From Devosia sp. (GTDB lineage: Bacteria > Pseudomonadota > Alphaproteobacteria > Rhizobiales > Devosiaceae): a DNA stretch of 5,637 nucleotides. Below are positions 5,370 to 5,637 of this stretch, piece after piece. Made by a program: the position numbers and the translations under genes. Below the pieces are notes generated by a model, which made no database searches, was not told where the DNA came from, and saw only the letters and a list, made by a program, of their open reading frames with translations. The stretch is from contig JAQGKG010000285.1 of assembly GCA_028290245.1 (NCBI GenBank), positions 1 to 5,637 of the forward strand. The letters are read 5' to 3'. Numbering within the stretch: the first letter of the stretch is position 1; each line of letters starts with the position of its first letter.

Positions 5370-5637
5370 TTAGATGCCACCCAGCTTATCGGCTCGCACC
5401 ACAAACCTGAGCACCATGTCTACCGTCTGGCGGCGGAGGGAGGTTTGGTATTCGGGGCTGCCGACGTCTTTGCCGAAGATTTTGGAGAAGGTGGCGCGGT
5501 TGGAGACGTTGAAGAAACACAGGGCGCTGATCTGCCAGTGGATTTCGAGAGGATCGAGATCAGCACGGAACAGGCCCTCGGCGAGGCCCTTGGCATAGAT
5601 GGCCTCGATATTGCCGATGGCTGTGACGTTCAGGTCG
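5370..5637 (-). CDS. TetR family transcriptional regulator, C-terminal part (runs off the window)
   Basis: The last 88 codons of a gene whose 5' part lies beyond the right edge; it ends in TAA at 5372-5370. The visible protein includes LEIHWQISALCFFNVSNRATFSKIFG, followed by a helix QTSLRRQTVDMVLRFV. This pattern belongs to the ligand-binding/dimer domain of a common TetR subgroup (as in regulators beginning with a RutR-like layout). The DNA-binding helix-turn-helix is not in the window. It is transcribed towards quiC with a 91-bp gap that holds a palindromic operator and a separate quiC promoter, so a role as repressor of quiC is likely. Family assignment rests on the C-terminal half only. 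Confidence 0.8.
   Translation of the reverse strand, partial: DLNVTAIGNIEAIYAKGLAEGLFRADLDPLEIHWQISALCFFNVSNRATFSKIFGKDVGSPEYQTSLRRQTVDMVLRFVVRADKLGGI

Overview
The window looks like a stretch of a GC-rich proteobacterial genome, most likely an alphaproteobacterium of the sphingomonad type. That placement is an inference from three things: the solo-domain integrase family at the left end, the style of the TetR/MarR regulators, and degenerate intergenic repeats that resemble ones common in sphingomonads. No rRNA, complete tRNA or CRISPR array is present. The patchwork of unrelated small modules, with a recombinase remnant at one end, suggests an accessory region (genomic island or plasmid).

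Layout from left to right. At 17-47 is an imperfect inverted repeat with 12-bp arms and a 7-bp spacer. Directly next to it (52-682, minus) is a short tyrosine recombinase gene broken by two single-base deletions. An intact GNAT acetyltransferase follows (845-1273, minus), with a copy of a degenerate repeat on each side. A TetR regulator (1569-2159, minus) is divergent from a YjgH-type RidA-family gene (2279-2674, plus). The gap between them holds three similar operator-like palindromes spaced exactly 24 bp centre to centre. A MarR regulator (2791-3257, minus) converges on yjgH. It carries one frameshift close to its N-terminus and has a terminator-like hairpin downstream. The largest gene (3386-5278, minus) encodes a QuiC-type 3-dehydroshikimate dehydratase fused to a 4-hydroxyphenylpyruvate-dioxygenase-like module. 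Its upstream region has a TTG start with a strong Shine-Dalgarno sequence and a promoter with a near-perfect palindrome in the spacer. The C-terminal part of another TetR regulator (5370-5637, minus) runs off the right edge and is the likely repressor of quiC.

How the genes fit together. The right-hand third is a catabolic unit: QuiC turns 3-dehydroshikimate into protocatechuate, the entry to aromatic ring cleavage, and appears locally controlled by the adjacent TetR protein. The middle is a self-contained regulator/YjgH pair. The MarR gene has no obvious target in the window. The left end is a decayed mobile-element part. No wholly new system is evident. The most notable signals are the three-operator array, the recombination-site-like inverted repeat beside the broken recombinase, and three separate single-base frameshifts, which may be real decay or sequencing error.
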